Source of the DNA: Lachnospiraceae bacterium | GTDB lineage: Bacteria > Bacillota > Clostridia > Lachnospirales > Lachnospiraceae | DNA length: 38,714 bases | Assembly (NCBI GenBank): GCA_029338735.1 | Contig: JAQYAY010000042.1 | Location: forward strand, 1-38,714 | Reading direction: 5' to 3' | Shown: positions 6,538 through 14,556 of the stretch, piece after piece | How the letters are laid out: each line of letters starts with the position of its first letter | How positions within the stretch are numbered: position 1 is the first letter of the stretch | The notes under the pieces: generated by a model | The model's database searches: none | Seen by the model: only the letters and a program-made list of their open reading frames with translations | Told to the model about the DNA's origin: nothing | Program-made: the position numbers and the translations under genes

Positions 6538-7686
6538 ATGGAGAAATCAAAAGTTTACTTTACAGATTTCAGAACACAGCTTGACGTTCCTCTGACGAAA
6601 AAGCTGCAGAAGCTGATCAAAAAGGCCGGCATTGGAAACATTGACATGCAGGGCAAGTTCGTAGCGATCAAGATGCATTTCGGTGAGCTCGGCAATCTCG
6701 CATATCTCCGCCCGAATTATGCGAAGGCAGTTGCAGATGTGGTAAAGGAGCAGGGAGGTCTTCCGTTCCTTACCGACTGTAATACCCTGTATCCGGGCAG
6801 CAGAAAGCATGCACTTGAGCATCTTGACTGTGCTAATCTCAATGGTTTCAATCCGACGACAACCGGATGTCAGATCATTATTGGTGACGGACTCCGTGGC
6901 ACTGATGATGTGGAAGTACCTGTGCACAACGGAGAGTACTGCAAGACCGCATTCATCGGTCGTGCTGTGATGGATGCTGACATAGTCATTTCACTTACAC
7001 ATTTCAAGGGCCATGAGCAGGCTGGTTTCGGTGGCTGTATCAAGAATATCGGAATGGGATGTGGTTCCCGCGCCGGCAAGATGCAGCAGCATCAGAGTGG
7101 TCATCCTCATGTGATCGAAGAGAAGTGTCGTGGATGTCAGAGATGCGCGAGGGAATGCGGTTCCGATGCTATTTCATATTCTGAGAAGGAGATTGACGGA
7201 AAGAAAGTCAGGAAGGCATATATCGATCCTGAGATCTGTAAGGGCTGCGGCCGCTGTATCGGAGCCTGCGCATTTGATGCTATAGAGAATGACAATTGGG
7301 ATGCTCCGGCACTCCTTGGCAGACGTATGGCTGAATATACTCAGGCTGTCTGCTATGGCAGACCATGCTTCCATATCAGTCTGATCACCGATGTATCACC
7401 GAACTGCGACTGTCACGGTGAGAATGATGCGCCGATTCTTCCTGATATCGGAATGCTCGCTTCATTTGATCCTGTTGCAATCGACCAGGCCTGCGTGGAT
7501 CTGTGCCAGAAGGCAACTCCTATCAGGAATTCCCAGCTCGGAGACAATATGGCAAGTCCTGATTTCCATGACCATCATGATGTATGGCTCAACAGCAATC
7601 CGAATACTGCATGGAAAGAGACTCTGGAGCAGGGTGAGAAGATCGGCCTTGGAAGCAGGGAATACGAACTCATCACAATGAAATAA
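6538..7686 (+). CDS. DUF362 protein with two [4Fe-4S] ferredoxin motifs
   Basis: A 382-residue protein. Residues 1-195 are a DUF362 domain (VAIKMHFGELGN, then LTHFKGHEQAGFGGCIKNIGMGC). Residues about 197-250 hold two classic CxxCxxCxxxC clusters (CRGCQRCAREC and CKGCGRCIGAC). The DUF362 fold then resumes (SPNCDCHGENDAPILPDIG, DPVAIDQACVDLC). The two clusters suggest electron transfer; the family's reaction is not established. GGAAAGGA lies about 8 nt before the ATG. It sits between lactate dehydrogenase and phosphotransacetylase, so a role in anaerobic redox metabolism is likely but inferred. Confidence 0.88.
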   Translation: MEKSKVYFTDFRTQLDVPLTKKLQKLIKKAGIGNIDMQGKFVAIKMHFGELGNLAYLRPNYAKAVADVVKEQGGLPFLTDCNTLYPGSRKHALEHLDCANLNGFNPTTTGCQIIIGDGLRGTDDVEVPVHNGEYCKTAFIGRAVMDADIVISLTHFKGHEQAGFGGCIKNIGMGCGSRAGKMQQHQSGHPHVIEEKCRGCQRCARECGSDAISYSEKEIDGKKVRKAYIDPEICKGCGRCIGACAFDAIENDNWDAPALLGRRMAEYTQAVCYGRPCFHISLITDVSPNCDCHGENDAPILPDIGMLASFDPVAIDQACVDLCQKATPIRNSQLGDNMASPDFHDHHDVWLNSNPNTAWKETLEQGEKIGLGSREYELITMK

Positions 7687-7692
7687 TGGAGA

Positions 7693-7720
7693 GAGCTGTG
7701 TTTTTACGAAGCTCCTTTTT
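7693..7720 (+). terminator. Weak terminator after the DUF362 gene
   Basis: GAGCT (7693-7697) pairs with AGCTC (7710-7714) across a 12-base loop, followed by five T after one C. The short stem makes it modest. The rest of the gap to pta (7721-7880) is AT-rich with a TATAAT at 7819-7824 as a possible -10 for pta. Confidence 0.5.
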
Positions 7721-7880
7721 ACTGAAAAATTGCCTTCCTGATTTCTGATAGTACTGTGTTTTTGCCATGTTTTTTTGTACTTCACATAGTACTTTAAAAT
7801 TGAGTCTTGTGGTGTTAATATAATAATGGCCTGACAAGTGTTAGGTATATATAACAATAATTATAAAAGGAGATAAAACA

Positions 7881-8867
7881 ATGGAATTCGGTTTTGGCAG
7901 CATGATCGAAAGGCTCAAGAAAGAGCCAAAGTCAATCGTTTACACTGAGGGTACAGATCCAAGAATCCTTGAAGCAGCTTCAAGGCTTCTTGCTTCCAAT
8001 TTCCTTTCACCTATCCTTCTCGGCAACCCTGAAGAGATCGAGAAAGCAGCAGAGGAGACTGGCTACAATATCCGTGGTGCCCGTATCATTGATCCAGAGC
8101 ATTACGACAGATTTGATGAGATGGTTGACCTGTTCTGCGAGCTTCGTAAGAAGAAGGGTGTCACACCTGATCAGGCTAAGGAGATCCTCAAGGGTGCCAA
8201 CTATTTCGGCACAATGCTTGTAAAGATGGGCGAGGCAGACTGCCTCCTCGGTGGTGCTACATATTCAACAGCTGATACTGTTCGTCCTGCTCTTCAGCTC
8301 ATCAAGACCAAGCCGGGCAATAAGATCGTAAGCTCAGTATTCATTCTTGTTCGTCCTTCAGCTACTGGTGAGAACGAGGTTCTTGCATTCGCTGACTGCG
8401 CTATCAATATCAAGCCTTCAGAGGATGAGCTTGTTGAGATCGCTGGCGAAGCAGCTAACTGTGCGAAGATCTTCGGTATTGATCCGAAGGTTGCATTCCT
8501 TTCATATTCTACCCTTGGTTCAGGAAAGGGTGAGGATGTCGACAAGATGAGAAATGCCGCTGCAAAGGCAAAGGAGAAGTATCCTGATATCCCTATCTCA
8601 GGCGAGCTCCAGTTCGATGCCGCAGTTGCACCTCGTGTCGCAAAGACAAAGTGCCCTGGCGATCCGGTTGCCGGACATGCCAATACCTTTATCTTCCCTG
8701 ACATCAACGCAGGAAATATCGGTTACAAGATCGCTCAGCGTCTTGGTAATTTCGATGCATATGGTCCTATTCTTCTCGGACTCAATGCTTCGATCAACGA
8801 CCTCTCCCGTGGATGCAACGGCCTTGAGGTATACTCAATGTCAATCATCACAGCAGCACTTGCATGA
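7881..8867 (+). CDS. pta: Phosphate acetyltransferase
   Basis: A 328-residue cytosolic enzyme that converts acetyl-CoA and phosphate to acetyl phosphate in the acetate pathway. The length is typical of the short single-domain Pta. Visible family motifs include VYTEGTDPRILEA, LLGGATYSTADTVRPALQ, SYSTLGSGKG near 210-220, GELQFDAAVAPRVA and the C-terminal GLNASINDLSRGC. AAAAGGAG at 7865-7872 gives a strong ribosome site. No ackA is adjacent, so acetate kinase must be encoded elsewhere. Codon use is biased to frequent codons, which fits high expression. Confidence 0.95.
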   Translation: MEFGFGSMIERLKKEPKSIVYTEGTDPRILEAASRLLASNFLSPILLGNPEEIEKAAEETGYNIRGARIIDPEHYDRFDEMVDLFCELRKKKGVTPDQAKEILKGANYFGTMLVKMGEADCLLGGATYSTADTVRPALQLIKTKPGNKIVSSVFILVRPSATGENEVLAFADCAINIKPSEDELVEIAGEAANCAKIFGIDPKVAFLSYSTLGSGKGEDVDKMRNAAAKAKEKYPDIPISGELQFDAAVAPRVAKTKCPGDPVAGHANTFIFPDINAGNIGYKIAQRLGNFDAYGPILLGLNASINDLSRGCNGLEVYSMSIITAALA

Positions 8868-8944
8868 CTGTAAATTACTGAATCGCTGCAAGTGTAACAG
8901 CATTATAGTTACTGTGCATCAGTATGCAATTAGAGATAGCGCAG

Positions 8945-8975
8945 GCGGGGCTTCCGTTCCGGAAGCCCCGCTTTT
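8945..8975 (+). terminator. Strong terminator after pta
   Basis: GCGGGGCTTCC (8945-8955) pairs perfectly with GGAAGCCCCGC (8961-8971) around GTTCC, followed by TTTT. Confidence 0.93.
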
Positions 8976-9039
8976 CATTGAAGTGCAGTGTTATTTTCGC
9001 AACATGGGGTATTTGCACTATTTCGCATCAAAAATAGCC

Positions 9040-9203
9040 GATTCTCGCAGAGAGCGTATTCCCCCGTGTTTCTGCATCAAAATCACCCGTTGTTAATGTG
9101 CTGGTTTCGCATTAGACGGATCACCTGAATTATTGCATCAAAAATGGCAGCGGCTCTGCTCCGATTCTCGCAGAGAGCGTATTCCCCCGTGTTTCTGCAT
9201 CAA
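9040..9203 (+). repeat. 41-bp direct repeat (two copies) in repeat region A
   Basis: A 41-bp sequence beginning GATTCTCGCAGAGAGCGTAT occurs at 9040-9080 and again at 9163-9203, with period 123 bp. The heptamer GCATCAA occurs four times here (9025, 9074, 9135, 9197) and as its complement TTGATGC at 9209 and 9292. GCATCAA-CAGAA-TTGATGC at 9197-9215 forms a perfect 7-bp hairpin. The first 41-bp unit begins 8 bp before the long inverted repeat. Confidence 0.9.
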
Positions 9204-9408
9204 CAGAATTGATGCAGGATTGAAAGAAATTTTCATATTGTGAAAGTTACATCCATAGGCGGGCGGCAATGAAAATCAGGACACAATTTTTTTGATGCAA
9301 AAAGTTTATATTTTTATCTAGTGCTAAAAGCGGCGCCCGCATATATTGTTCAGTGATGCTGAATTTTCAATACTTTTCCCTATGCGAGAACGAAAAATAG
9401 CAGTATAG
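9048..9408 (+). repeat. 361-bp inverted repeat, copy A
   Basis: These 361 bp match the reverse complement of 11690-12050 with about 11 substitutions and no indels (about 97% identity by hand alignment). It contains no convincing coding frame and has no terminal inverted repeats or clear target duplication. The end reading GCAGTATAG points toward tcdA. It could be a MITE-like or intergenic repeat element. The 8976-9047 stretch before it only carries one extra GCATCAA unit. The AT-rich 9409-9545 stretch after it shows only a small CAGAAT/ATTCTG hairpin (9519-9534). Confidence 0.93.
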
Positions 9409-9545
9409 ATTATAAAGTAAATACAACGATTATGATAATTCTTTACTAGCCATTTAATAAGACTTTGGGTTTATAAAGTGTTCGACTCATACCTTTTCAA
9501 ATCAGCCTGACTCCATATCAGAATTTATATTCTGTTCTGAAATTC

Positions 9546-9573
9546 TTGCAAGATTTGACAGTTCGTTTATAAT
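9546..9573 (+). promoter_or_regulatory. tcdA promoter with an almost leaderless start
   Basis: TTGCAA (9546-9551) and TATAAT (9568-9573) are 16 bp apart. Transcription should begin near 9580, about 3 nt before ATG 9583. No Shine-Dalgarno is present. The better-looking TTGACA at 9555-9560 is too close to be the partner -35. Confidence 0.65.
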
Positions 9574-9582
9574 AGATTTACT

Positions 9583-10482
9583 ATGCAGAATCAGTTTTCA
9601 AGAACACAGTTGCTTCTGGGCGCAGAAGCAATGGACAAGTTAAAAAACAGCAGAGTCGCCATTTTCGGAATCGGCGGCGTCGGAGGATATGTGGTTGAGG
9701 CACTTGCCAGAGCGGGTGTCGGCCATTTTGACCTGATAGATGATGATGTGGTATGCCTGACAAATATCAACAGGCAGATCCATGCCACAATCAAAACCAT
9801 TGGTCATCCCAAAGTAGAGGCGAGCAAGGAGAGAATCCTGCTCATCAATCCTCATGCGGAGGTTGAGACTCACCAGACATTTTTCCTTCCGGATACAAAG
9901 GACGAATTTGATTTTACCAGATATGACTATGTGGTAGACGCTGTCGATACAGTCACAGCGAAGCTGCTCATCATTGAAGAGGCGCAGAAGGCTGGTGTCC
10001 CTGTCATTTCATGTATGGGATGCGGCAATCGTGTCGATCCGTCGCAGCTGCATATCACAGATATTTATAAGACAGAGAAGGACCCTCTCGCAAAGGTCAT
10101 GCGTCGTGAACTCAAGAAACGTGGAATTAAGAAATGCACCGTGCTTTTCTCTACAGAGACAGCTCTGACACCGATCGAAGATCCGGAGATCAGCTGCCGT
10201 GAGCACTGTGTATGCCCTCCGAATTCACCACGTTCATGTAATGACAGGCGTGCCATCCCGTCATCATCTCCATTCGTACCACCGGCAGCCGGACTCATGA
10301 TCGCTTCAAAGGTCGCATCGGATCTGATCGGATTTGATCATGCTGCTCGTGAAAAATCGGATCTCGAGCAGAAACTGAAAAAGCGTGAGCTGTTCCGCGC
10401 TGGAAGAGCATTGCGTGAGAAGCTGCAGAAGTCCAGCAACAAGAAGACCACTGATGATTCGGATAAAAGCGAGGCCGTATGA
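9583..10482 (+). CDS. tcdA: tRNA threonylcarbamoyladenosine dehydratase (E1-like)
   Basis: A 299-residue member of the ThiF/MoeB/E1 family. TcdA uses ATP to dehydrate t6A37 of tRNA to its cyclic form. The N-terminus gives FSRTQLLLGAEAMDKL, then the ATP loop GIGGVGGYV (about 30-38), DDDVVCLTNINRQ (53-65) and VVDAVDTVTAK. A Cys-rich stretch (SCREHCVCPPNSPRSCNDRR, about 202-221) is typical of clostridial members. The tail after about 255 is charged and looks coiled or disordered. It overlaps the next gene by ATGA, so both are translated together. In E. coli TcdA works with the CsdA-CsdE sulfur relay; here the partner gene encodes a rhodanese fusion. Confidence 0.9.
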   Translation: MQNQFSRTQLLLGAEAMDKLKNSRVAIFGIGGVGGYVVEALARAGVGHFDLIDDDVVCLTNINRQIHATIKTIGHPKVEASKERILLINPHAEVETHQTFFLPDTKDEFDFTRYDYVVDAVDTVTAKLLIIEEAQKAGVPVISCMGCGNRVDPSQLHITDIYKTEKDPLAKVMRRELKKRGIKKCTVLFSTETALTPIEDPEISCREHCVCPPNSPRSCNDRRAIPSSSPFVPPAAGLMIASKVASDLIGFDHAAREKSDLEQKLKKRELFRAGRALREKLQKSSNKKTTDDSDKSEAV

Positions 10483-11609
10483 AGCTTGAGATTACACCAG
10501 AGGAGATGTCCACAATGAGACTCTCCTCTTATATTTTGGTTGATATGAGAAATAAGAGTGCAACTGATTATGGCACCATACCGGGAGCGGTCTGCATTCA
10601 GGTATCTGAATTCGAAGATCATATGGCTGAATGGAAAGGTATCGGAATCCCTGTCATTGTCTACTGTATGACAGGTGAGCAGTCAGTAGAGCCTGTGAAA
10701 AAACTGCAGTCAGAGGGTGTGGAAGCATACTCTCTTAAGGGTGGATATTCTTCATGGGTCGTCTTCGATATAAAGCACTGTGAGTCGAAGAAAAAACAGG
10801 CCGAGGAAAGCATCCGGAAGACATATCACAAGAGACTTTTTTCAAAATTTGCAAAAGCCCTCAATACCTACGACCTTCTTCAGCCAGGAGATCATGTGGC
10901 AGTATGTGTGTCAGGTGGCAAGGATTCTTTTCTTATGGCGAAGCTTTTTCAGGAAATCAAGCGACATCACAAGTTTGATTTTGACCTGACATTCATGTGC
11001 ATGAATCCCGGATATAATGACACCAATCTTGCTGTGATCAAGGAAAATGCGAGACTTCTGGATGTTCCGCTTACTATTTTTGATTCGGATATTTTTGATA
11101 TAGTTGATACTGTTCCGAAGAACCCGTGCTATCTTTGTGCTCGTATGAGAAGAGGACATCTCTACTCGAAGGCAAAGGAACTCGGATGCAATAAGATTGC
11201 GCTGGGTCATCACTATGATGATGTAATCGAGACTATTCTCATGGGCATGCTCTATGGCGGCCAGGTACAGACAATGATGCCAAAGCTTCATTCAACCAAT
11301 TTCGAAGGTATGGAGCTGATACGCCCGCTGTATCTGATTCGTGAGGATGATATCAAGCTGTGGCGTGACACAAACGGGCTTCACTTCATCCAGTGTGCAT
11401 GCCACTTCACAGATACCTGTTCTTCAATTGATCCGGAGGGGCACACGAACTCCAAGAGGATGGAAATCAAGCAGCTGATCCGTGAACTGAAAAAAGTCAA
11501 CCCGAATGTAGAGAAGAATATCTTCAAAAGCGTTGAGAACGTGAATCTGTCAACAATTATTGCCTATAAGAAGGATGGCGTGAAACACTTCTTTACTGAG
11601 GATTACTAA
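10479..11609 (+). CDS. Rhodanese / TtcA-like PP-loop tRNA sulfurtransferase fusion
   Basis: A 376-residue fusion. Residues about 1-98 are a rhodanese domain with active-site Cys63 in VIVYCMTGEQS. Residues about 115-376 are a PP-loop ATPase of the TtcA/TtuA type: SGGKDS at 145-150, CYLC (Cys217, Cys220) next to ARMRRG, GHHYDDVIET, and Cys306, Cys308, Cys314 in CACHFTDTC. TtcA-like enzymes use three Cys to hold a [4Fe-4S] cluster and thiolate a tRNA base. A built-in rhodanese could deliver persulfide sulfur, as the C-terminal rhodanese of ThiI does, but here it is at the N-terminus. Which tRNA base is modified cannot be told. No clear terminator follows; 11610-11689 shows only a weak AAGTTC/GAACTT pairing before repeat B. 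Confidence 0.88.
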   Translation: MKLEITPEEMSTMRLSSYILVDMRNKSATDYGTIPGAVCIQVSEFEDHMAEWKGIGIPVIVYCMTGEQSVEPVKKLQSEGVEAYSLKGGYSSWVVFDIKHCESKKKQAEESIRKTYHKRLFSKFAKALNTYDLLQPGDHVAVCVSGGKDSFLMAKLFQEIKRHHKFDFDLTFMCMNPGYNDTNLAVIKENARLLDVPLTIFDSDIFDIVDTVPKNPCYLCARMRRGHLYSKAKELGCNKIALGHHYDDVIETILMGMLYGGQVQTMMPKLHSTNFEGMELIRPLYLIREDDIKLWRDTNGLHFIQCACHFTDTCSSIDPEGHTNSKRMEIKQLIRELKKVNPNVEKNIFKSVENVNLSTIIAYKKDGVKHFFTEDY

Positions 11610-11689
11610 GAAGGTGTGGTCACTTTATAAGTTCAGGATATTGCAGCACTAATAGAACTTTATTATATTAGTTGCTTTTGACTTGCAAA

Positions 11690-12050
11690 CTATACTGCCA
11701 TTTTTCGTTCTCGCATAGGGAAAAGTATTGAAAAATAAGCATCACTGAGCAATATATGCGGGCGCCGCTTTTAGCACTAGATAAAAATATAAACTTTTTG
11801 CATCAAAAAAATTATGTCCTGATTTACATTGCCGCCCGCCTATGGATGTAACTTTCACAATATGAAAATTTCTTTCAATCCTGCATCAATTCTGTTGATG
11901 CAGAAACACGGGTGAATACGCTCTCTGCGAGAATCGCAGCAGAGCCGCTGCCATTTTTGATGCAATAATTCGGGTGATCCGTCTAATGTGAAACCAGCAC
12001 ATTAACAACGGGTGATTTTGATGCAGAAACACGGGTGAATACGCTCTCTG
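11690..12050 (-). repeat. 361-bp inverted repeat, copy B
   Basis: This is the reverse complement of copy A, about 97% identical over its full length without gaps. Its CTATACTGC end faces the rhodanese/PP-loop gene, so both copies point the same end inward. It carries five GCATCAA/TTGATGC heptamers. The two copies enclose 2281 bp holding exactly the tcdA operon, and copy B lies just upstream of the asp23 promoter. Confidence 0.93.
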
Positions 12051-12085
12051 ACAATTCCGGCGTTCGCACCCACAAAAAATAGTAG

Positions 12086-12114
12086 TGGCAACCTACCCCG
12101 TTTTCTGATATAAT
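12086..12114 (+). promoter_or_regulatory. asp23-recN operon promoter
   Basis: TGATATAAT (12106-12114) is a perfect extended -10. TGGCAA (12086-12091) is a weak -35 at 17 bp. AGGAGG at 12127-12132 is the ribosome site of the first gene. Confidence 0.7.
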
Positions 12115-12140
12115 CAAGATAATTTTAGGAGGTCACAGAT

Positions 12141-12512
12141 ATGGCAGAAAATACATTCACAATAGAAGAGGGTGTGACCATTACTGATGAGGTGATGGCT
12201 ACTATAGCAGGACTTGCAGCAAGCGATGTAGAGGGGATAGCATATATCGGGAACGGACTCACAAGAGAGAATATCACAAAGGCCGGAGCCAGCAAGCTTT
12301 CAAAGGGAATACATATCATCAGGGAAGATGACGGTTCGGTTACAGTCAGACTAGCAATCGTGCTGAAGTATGGATATGAAGTGCCGAAGGTATGCCATGC
12401 GATCCAGGACAAGGTGACCACAAATGTGGAGAGCATGACAGGCATCAAGGTCAAAGAAGTAGATGTCCGTATAGCATCAATAGAAGTCACAGAGACAGGT
12501 GCCAAGGTATGA
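12141..12512 (+). CDS. Asp23/Gls24 family envelope stress protein
   Basis: A 123-residue cytosolic protein covering the Asp23/Gls24 (DUF322) domain almost end to end: ITDEVMATIAGLAASDVEGIAYIG, a glycine-poor middle, then VRLAIVLKYGYEVPKVCHAIQDKV and VDVRIASIEV. Members attach to the inner face of the membrane in some Firmicutes and respond to envelope stress. It heads the housekeeping operon and overlaps nusB by ATGA. Gene order asp23-nusB is conserved in Clostridia. Confidence 0.9.
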   Translation: MAENTFTIEEGVTITDEVMATIAGLAASDVEGIAYIGNGLTRENITKAGASKLSKGIHIIREDDGSVTVRLAIVLKYGYEVPKVCHAIQDKVTTNVESMTGIKVKEVDVRIASIEVTETGAKV

Positions 12513-12994
12513 ACCAGACGAGAAGACGTGAAGAGACATTCAAGAGACTTTTCATGGTGCAGTTCTATCCACAGGAGCAGTTCGATGAAGTGAAGAAGGC
12601 ATCAGATGAGCTGGAGACACTTGATCCTGAGGCAGAGGTGCATCCATATATAGAGCCGGAGCTCGGAAATGGGATCAAGGAAGCAGATCTCACAATGATC
12701 AATGACAAGGTCGATGCCATAAGAGAGCATATAGCAGATATAGATTCCACTCTTAATGCCAGCATGCAGGGCTGGAAGACGAACAGACTGTCCAAGGTCG
12801 ATCTGACAGTGCTCCGCCTCGCAGTATATGAGATAAAGTACGAGGACAATATACCTGTCAAGGTGTCCATCAATGAGGCAGTAGAGCTCGCCAAGAAGTA
12901 TGGCACCGAGAAGTCAGGCGGATTTGTGAACGGAGTACTAAGGAGAATAGCAGATAGTGAACAGACGGGTCTGGACGGTAGCAAAGCTGAATAA
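12509..12994 (+). CDS. nusB: Transcription antitermination factor NusB
   Basis: A 161-residue all-helical RNA-binding factor that works with NusE (S10) in rRNA antitermination. It starts with the family pattern RRREETFKRLFMVQFYP and ends with the conserved VSINEAVELAKKYGTEKSGGFVNGVLRRI. ATG 12509 overlaps the asp23 stop. A frame extending upstream to 12392 lies inside asp23 and is ignored. The last 38 nt overlap xseA. Confidence 0.93.
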   Translation: MNQTRRREETFKRLFMVQFYPQEQFDEVKKASDELETLDPEAEVHPYIEPELGNGIKEADLTMINDKVDAIREHIADIDSTLNASMQGWKTNRLSKVDLTVLRLAVYEIKYEDNIPVKVSINEAVELAKKYGTEKSGGFVNGVLRRIADSEQTGLDGSKAE

Positions 12995-14342
12995 TTACAT
13001 ATCAGGCCTTATTGAGGATGATCCAGCATTTCAGCCTCAGGTAGTAGTAGAAGGGAATGTCTCTCTCGGACCGAAGGGATATTCCCGTTTTTCGCATATA
13101 TATTTCACACTTATAGATCCCGATGATCCGAGCCCTGACTATCAGAAGGCGAAGCTGTCATGTGCCATGTGGAAGAGCACGGTTGCAAGAGGCGGATTCA
13201 CCTACGATATGAAGAATGGTGACAATATCCGTGTCACCGGCAGACTCGAAGTCTATGGCCCGCGCAGCCAGTATCAGCTCATAGCGACAAGAATTGAGAA
13301 TGCCGGACTAGGCAGGCTCGAGGCACAGAAGAAGGCTCTTGAGGAGGAACTCCGGAATAAGGGATATTTTGCACCAGAGCACAAGAAGCCGATACCGAAG
13401 TATATCACAAGGGTCGGAGTGGTGACATCACCTACGGGAGAGGCAATTCACGATATCATCAGGAATATTCAGATCAGGAATCCACATATAGAGATATTTC
13501 TCGTGCCGGCACTCGTACAGGGAGACGAGGCCCCTGAGTCCATTGCCGGGAGTCTTATGATAATAGACAGGCTCGGTATGGATGTGATCATCTGTGGACG
13601 AGGCGGAGGCAGTCCTGAGGACCTGATGGCATTCAGCTCGAGAGAGGTGGCAGATGCCATTTACAACTGTGAGACACCGGTTATCTCTGCCGTTGGGCAT
13701 GAGCCGGATGTGTCAATCTCAGACTACGTGGCAGATCTGCGGGTAGCGACTCCTACAGCCGCAGCCATGCAGATATTTGAATATCAGAAGTTCGAAGAGG
13801 ATCTGAATCAGCGTCGTGCATACCTGCGCGGACAGCTGGGTCACAAGCTCATGGAAAAAGAGCTGCACCTGAGACGGGTAAAGGAACAGGTGGATAAGGG
13901 TTCACCGAAGATGTGGCTTGTAAAGACAGGCAAAGAACTCGAGAATATCGAGGACAATCTGAGGCATCTGCTCTCTGCCAGGATCACTGACAGAATCAAC
14001 AGAGTATCAAAGTATCTGCCATATCTGAAGAGTTCCATGAAGGAAAAGACAGACGCAGCCAGCCACAGAGTAGAGCTAGTGGCAGAACAGCTCCCGGTAT
14101 CAATGGAGAGAAAAATTGAGGACAGGGAGAGCAGGTTGAAGCTGTCGGCACAGAAACTGGAGTATTCGTCTCCGCTTAAGAAAATAAGTGATGGATTCGC
14201 GTATGTCGAGGGTGAGCATGGCAGGATCACGAGCGTGAAGCAGGTTGCAAGAGACGACAGCATGATGGTGAGACTCAGGGACGGAATAATAGATTCGAAA
14301 GTCACAGATGTGAAGGAGGAAGACATTGGCAGCAGAAAATAA
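12957..14342 (+). CDS. xseA: Exodeoxyribonuclease VII large subunit
   Basis: A 461-residue protein, normal for the family. It begins with an OB-fold (VWTVAKLNNYISGLIE to IENAGLGRLE, about 5-115). The catalytic XseA core follows: RVGVVTSPTGEAIHDIIRN, DVIICGRGGGSPEDL, ISAVGHEPDVSISDYVADLRVATPTAAA. A long coiled-coil region that binds XseB runs from about 265 to 400. The start is GTG 12957, with AAGGAG at 12940-12945 eleven bases before it. Exonuclease VII degrades single-stranded DNA in repair. Confidence 0.93.
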   Translation: MNRRVWTVAKLNNYISGLIEDDPAFQPQVVVEGNVSLGPKGYSRFSHIYFTLIDPDDPSPDYQKAKLSCAMWKSTVARGGFTYDMKNGDNIRVTGRLEVYGPRSQYQLIATRIENAGLGRLEAQKKALEEELRNKGYFAPEHKKPIPKYITRVGVVTSPTGEAIHDIIRNIQIRNPHIEIFLVPALVQGDEAPESIAGSLMIIDRLGMDVIICGRGGGSPEDLMAFSSREVADAIYNCETPVISAVGHEPDVSISDYVADLRVATPTAAAMQIFEYQKFEEDLNQRRAYLRGQLGHKLMEKELHLRRVKEQVDKGSPKMWLVKTGKELENIEDNLRHLLSARITDRINRVSKYLPYLKSSMKEKTDAASHRVELVAEQLPVSMERKIEDRESRLKLSAQKLEYSSPLKKISDGFAYVEGEHGRITSVKQVARDDSMMVRLRDGIIDSKVTDVKEEDIGSRK

Positions 14343-14556
14343 GGGAGCAACAATCGAAGAGAATCTCTCTCAGCTTGACAAGATAGCAGCACAGATGTCA
14401 GATCCTGATGTCAGCCTGGAAGATTCATTCAGGCTGTATGAAGAGGGGATCAGACGTATCAGGGAATGCAATGATGCAATCACGAGTGTGAAGCAGAGAG
14501 TGGAGAAGCTGGAGAAAGACGGAACAGTTACAGATTTTGAGAGCACAGGATCATGA
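14326..14556 (+). CDS. xseB: Exodeoxyribonuclease VII small subunit
   Basis: A 76-residue helical protein, the usual size for XseB. The motif ATIEENLSQLDKIAAQMSDP followed by VSLEDSFRLYEEG is diagnostic. The start is TTG 14326, supported by AAGGAGG at 14313-14319 with 6-nt spacing. It overlaps xseA by 17 nt and ispA by ATGA, so the subunits are translationally coupled. Confidence 0.93.
   Translation: MAAENKGATIEENLSQLDKIAAQMSDPDVSLEDSFRLYEEGIRRIRECNDAITSVKQRVEKLEKDGTVTDFESTGS

Noticed and set aside
8554-9096. 180-codon frame across the pta end and repeat A
   Set aside because: It is out of frame with pta, passes the strong terminator and then translates repeat sequence.
9000-9410. CRISPR array in the repeat region
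   Set aside because: The 41-bp unit occurs only twice with an 82-bp interval and there is no cas gene.
9030-12070. Target-site duplication around the 361-bp repeats
   Set aside because: The flanks GATTCTCG and ACAATTCC do not match, and the left flank continues an internal repeat, so the ends are uncertain.
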